From Chromatiaceae bacterium (GTDB lineage: Bacteria > Pseudomonadota > Gammaproteobacteria > Chromatiales > Chromatiaceae), in the NCBI GenBank assembly GCA_016880695.1, contig JAEHCY010000194.1:1-6166 (forward strand): a stretch of 6,166 nucleotides of DNA, in the 5' to 3' direction. Below, in pieces: positions 5,326 through 6,166 of the stretch. The notes under the pieces are model-generated. The model saw only the letters and a program-made list of their open reading frames with translations, had not been told where the DNA came from and ran no database searches. The position numbers were made by a program, and so were the translations under genes. Every line of letters starts with the position of its first letter. Positions within the stretch are counted from its first letter, which is position 1.

Positions 5326-6166
5326 GTGAACCTGACCTCGGACCGCCTGCGCATCTACGCCGCCATTCTGGTTATGGGCGTATTCGCCCAGATCAGCCAG
5401 GCCATTCTGATCCGCGAAGGCCTGGTCGTTTTCTACGGCAACGAGATCAGCCTGGGGGCCTTCTTCGGCAGTTGGTTACTCTGGCTCGCGTTAGGGTCAG
5501 TCTCCGTGCTCTGGCTCGGTGGGCGCCCCTGGGTGCAGCAGCCGCTGCCTCTGCTCCGCTGGCTGCTGCTCGCCCTGCCGTTGGTCGTCATGGGCCAGGT
5601 GATGGCCCTGCGCTCGGTGCGGGGGTTGCTGCATATCTCCTCTGCCGAGTTCGTTCCCCTCGGCGAGCTGTTTCTCAGCCTGTTCCTGATCACGATCCCC
5701 GGTAGCTTCCTGCTGGGGATCGCCTTTCCGCTCGCCTGTCGGGCACTGACCAACCTACGCGGTGTCGGCTCGGGCTCGCGAGTGGTGGGGGAAGTGTCTC
5801 GCCTGTATGCGGTCGACTCCCTTGGCGCGCTCGTCGGCGGTGTGTTGTTTACCTTTGTCTTAGTCGCCTGGCTGGGTCTCACTCAAACGCTGGCGGTATC
5901 GCTGGTGGCCCTTGGTCTGAGTGCCTGGCTCTTGCCGATGCGCGGGAACCCTTGGCTCGGCACCTTAGCGATCCTGGTGGCAGTGCTTGGGGGGCTGGCT
6001 ATCCTGGTGACTTCCCTCGGTGAGGAGGCGGAGTGGCACCTTGAGCGCCTGCGCTTTGCCAGGCTGCAGCCGGGGCTAGAGTTGCTGGAGGCGGTGTCGA
6101 CCCGTTACGGCCATGTGGCGGTGGCCAAGGTGGGCGAGCAGTATTCGGTGGTGCGCGACGGCCGCA
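5326..6166 (+). CDS. Membrane protein with spermidine-synthase-like domain, N-terminal part (runs off the window)
   Basis: An open frame of 280 codons continues past the window end without a stop. About seven hydrophobic segments are visible (roughly 11-30, 43-64, 75-97, 115-137, 164-184, 187-205, 210-231). Family-like motifs are REGLVVFYGNE (30-40), GIAFPLACR (131-139) and YAVDSLGALVGG (161-172), typical of the fused membrane/spermidine-synthase-like proteins. A soluble part begins near 235, and STRYGHVAV (258-266) with GEQYSVVRDG (270-279) matches the first strands of the aminopropyltransferase fold; the catalytic domain lies beyond the window. Whether it makes polyamines is unknown; most such fusions have no proven substrate. 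The start is uncertain: GTG 5326 is preferred, TTG 5314 and ATG 5374 are alternatives, and an in-frame stop at 5296-5298 sets the limit. It lies 67 bp after dmeF, same strand, possibly cotranscribed. Confidence 0.8.
   Translation, partial: MNLTSDRLRIYAAILVMGVFAQISQAILIREGLVVFYGNEISLGAFFGSWLLWLALGSVSVLWLGGRPWVQQPLPLLRWLLLALPLVVMGQVMALRSVRGLLHISSAEFVPLGELFLSLFLITIPGSFLLGIAFPLACRALTNLRGVGSGSRVVGEVSRLYAVDSLGALVGGVLFTFVLVAWLGLTQTLAVSLVALGLSAWLLPMRGNPWLGTLAILVAVLGGLAILVTSLGEEAEWHLERLRFARLQPGLELLEAVSTRYGHVAVAKVGEQYSVVRDGR

Noticed and set aside
4617..5354. 245-residue minus-strand open frame antisense to dmeF
   Set aside because: The runs of Met/Val/Ile come from reading the His/Asp repeat tract on the other strand; no real homology is visible.

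Overview
The window reads as ordinary chromosomal DNA of a GC-rich, autotrophic proteobacterium. A gammaproteobacterium of the sulfur-oxidiser or purple-sulfur type (Chromatiales-like) is my inference from protein resemblance and from the presence of a Calvin-cycle phosphoribulokinase; nothing here fixes the species. There is no tRNA, rRNA, CRISPR array or intact mobile element.

Layout. Positions 1-290 hold no convincing gene, but contain an 18-bp perfect inverted repeat pair (15-32 and 176-193) around a small central hairpin. Positions 291-1928 (+) are an msrP-msrQ pair: a Tat-exported molybdenum methionine sulfoxide reductase and its haem-b membrane partner. Their 3' end overlaps by 31 bp the 3' end of a minus-strand cluster running from 3987 down to 1898: phosphoribulokinase (prk), a NUDIX hydrolase of the Ap4A-hydrolase type, and a TtcA-like PP-loop tRNA thiolase. 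The last two share a 4-base GTGA stop/start overlap. As read here the TtcA-like gene has a frameshift near 2410-2432: the P-loop half is in one frame and the cysteine-rich half in another.

Positions 3988-4256 are the divergent intergenic region between prk and a plus-strand cation diffusion facilitator gene (dmeF-like, 4257-5258) with a His-rich loop. Upstream of dmeF lies a perfect TATAAT, with one inverted repeat where the -35 element should be and another over the probable transcription start; together they look like a regulated metal-efflux promoter. From about 5326 to the window end a further plus-strand gene runs off the edge: a polytopic membrane protein of the fused membrane/spermidine-synthase-like type, of which only the membrane part and the first strands of the soluble domain are present.

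Functionally these are housekeeping neighbours rather than one system: periplasmic oxidative-damage repair (MsrPQ), CO2 fixation (PRK), nucleotide sanitation or Ap4A turnover (NUDIX), tRNA thiolation (TtcA-like), and divalent-metal efflux (CDF). I did not find a convincing undescribed system. The items most worth a second look are the ttcA frameshift, the palindromic dmeF promoter and the inverted-repeat structure at the left edge.
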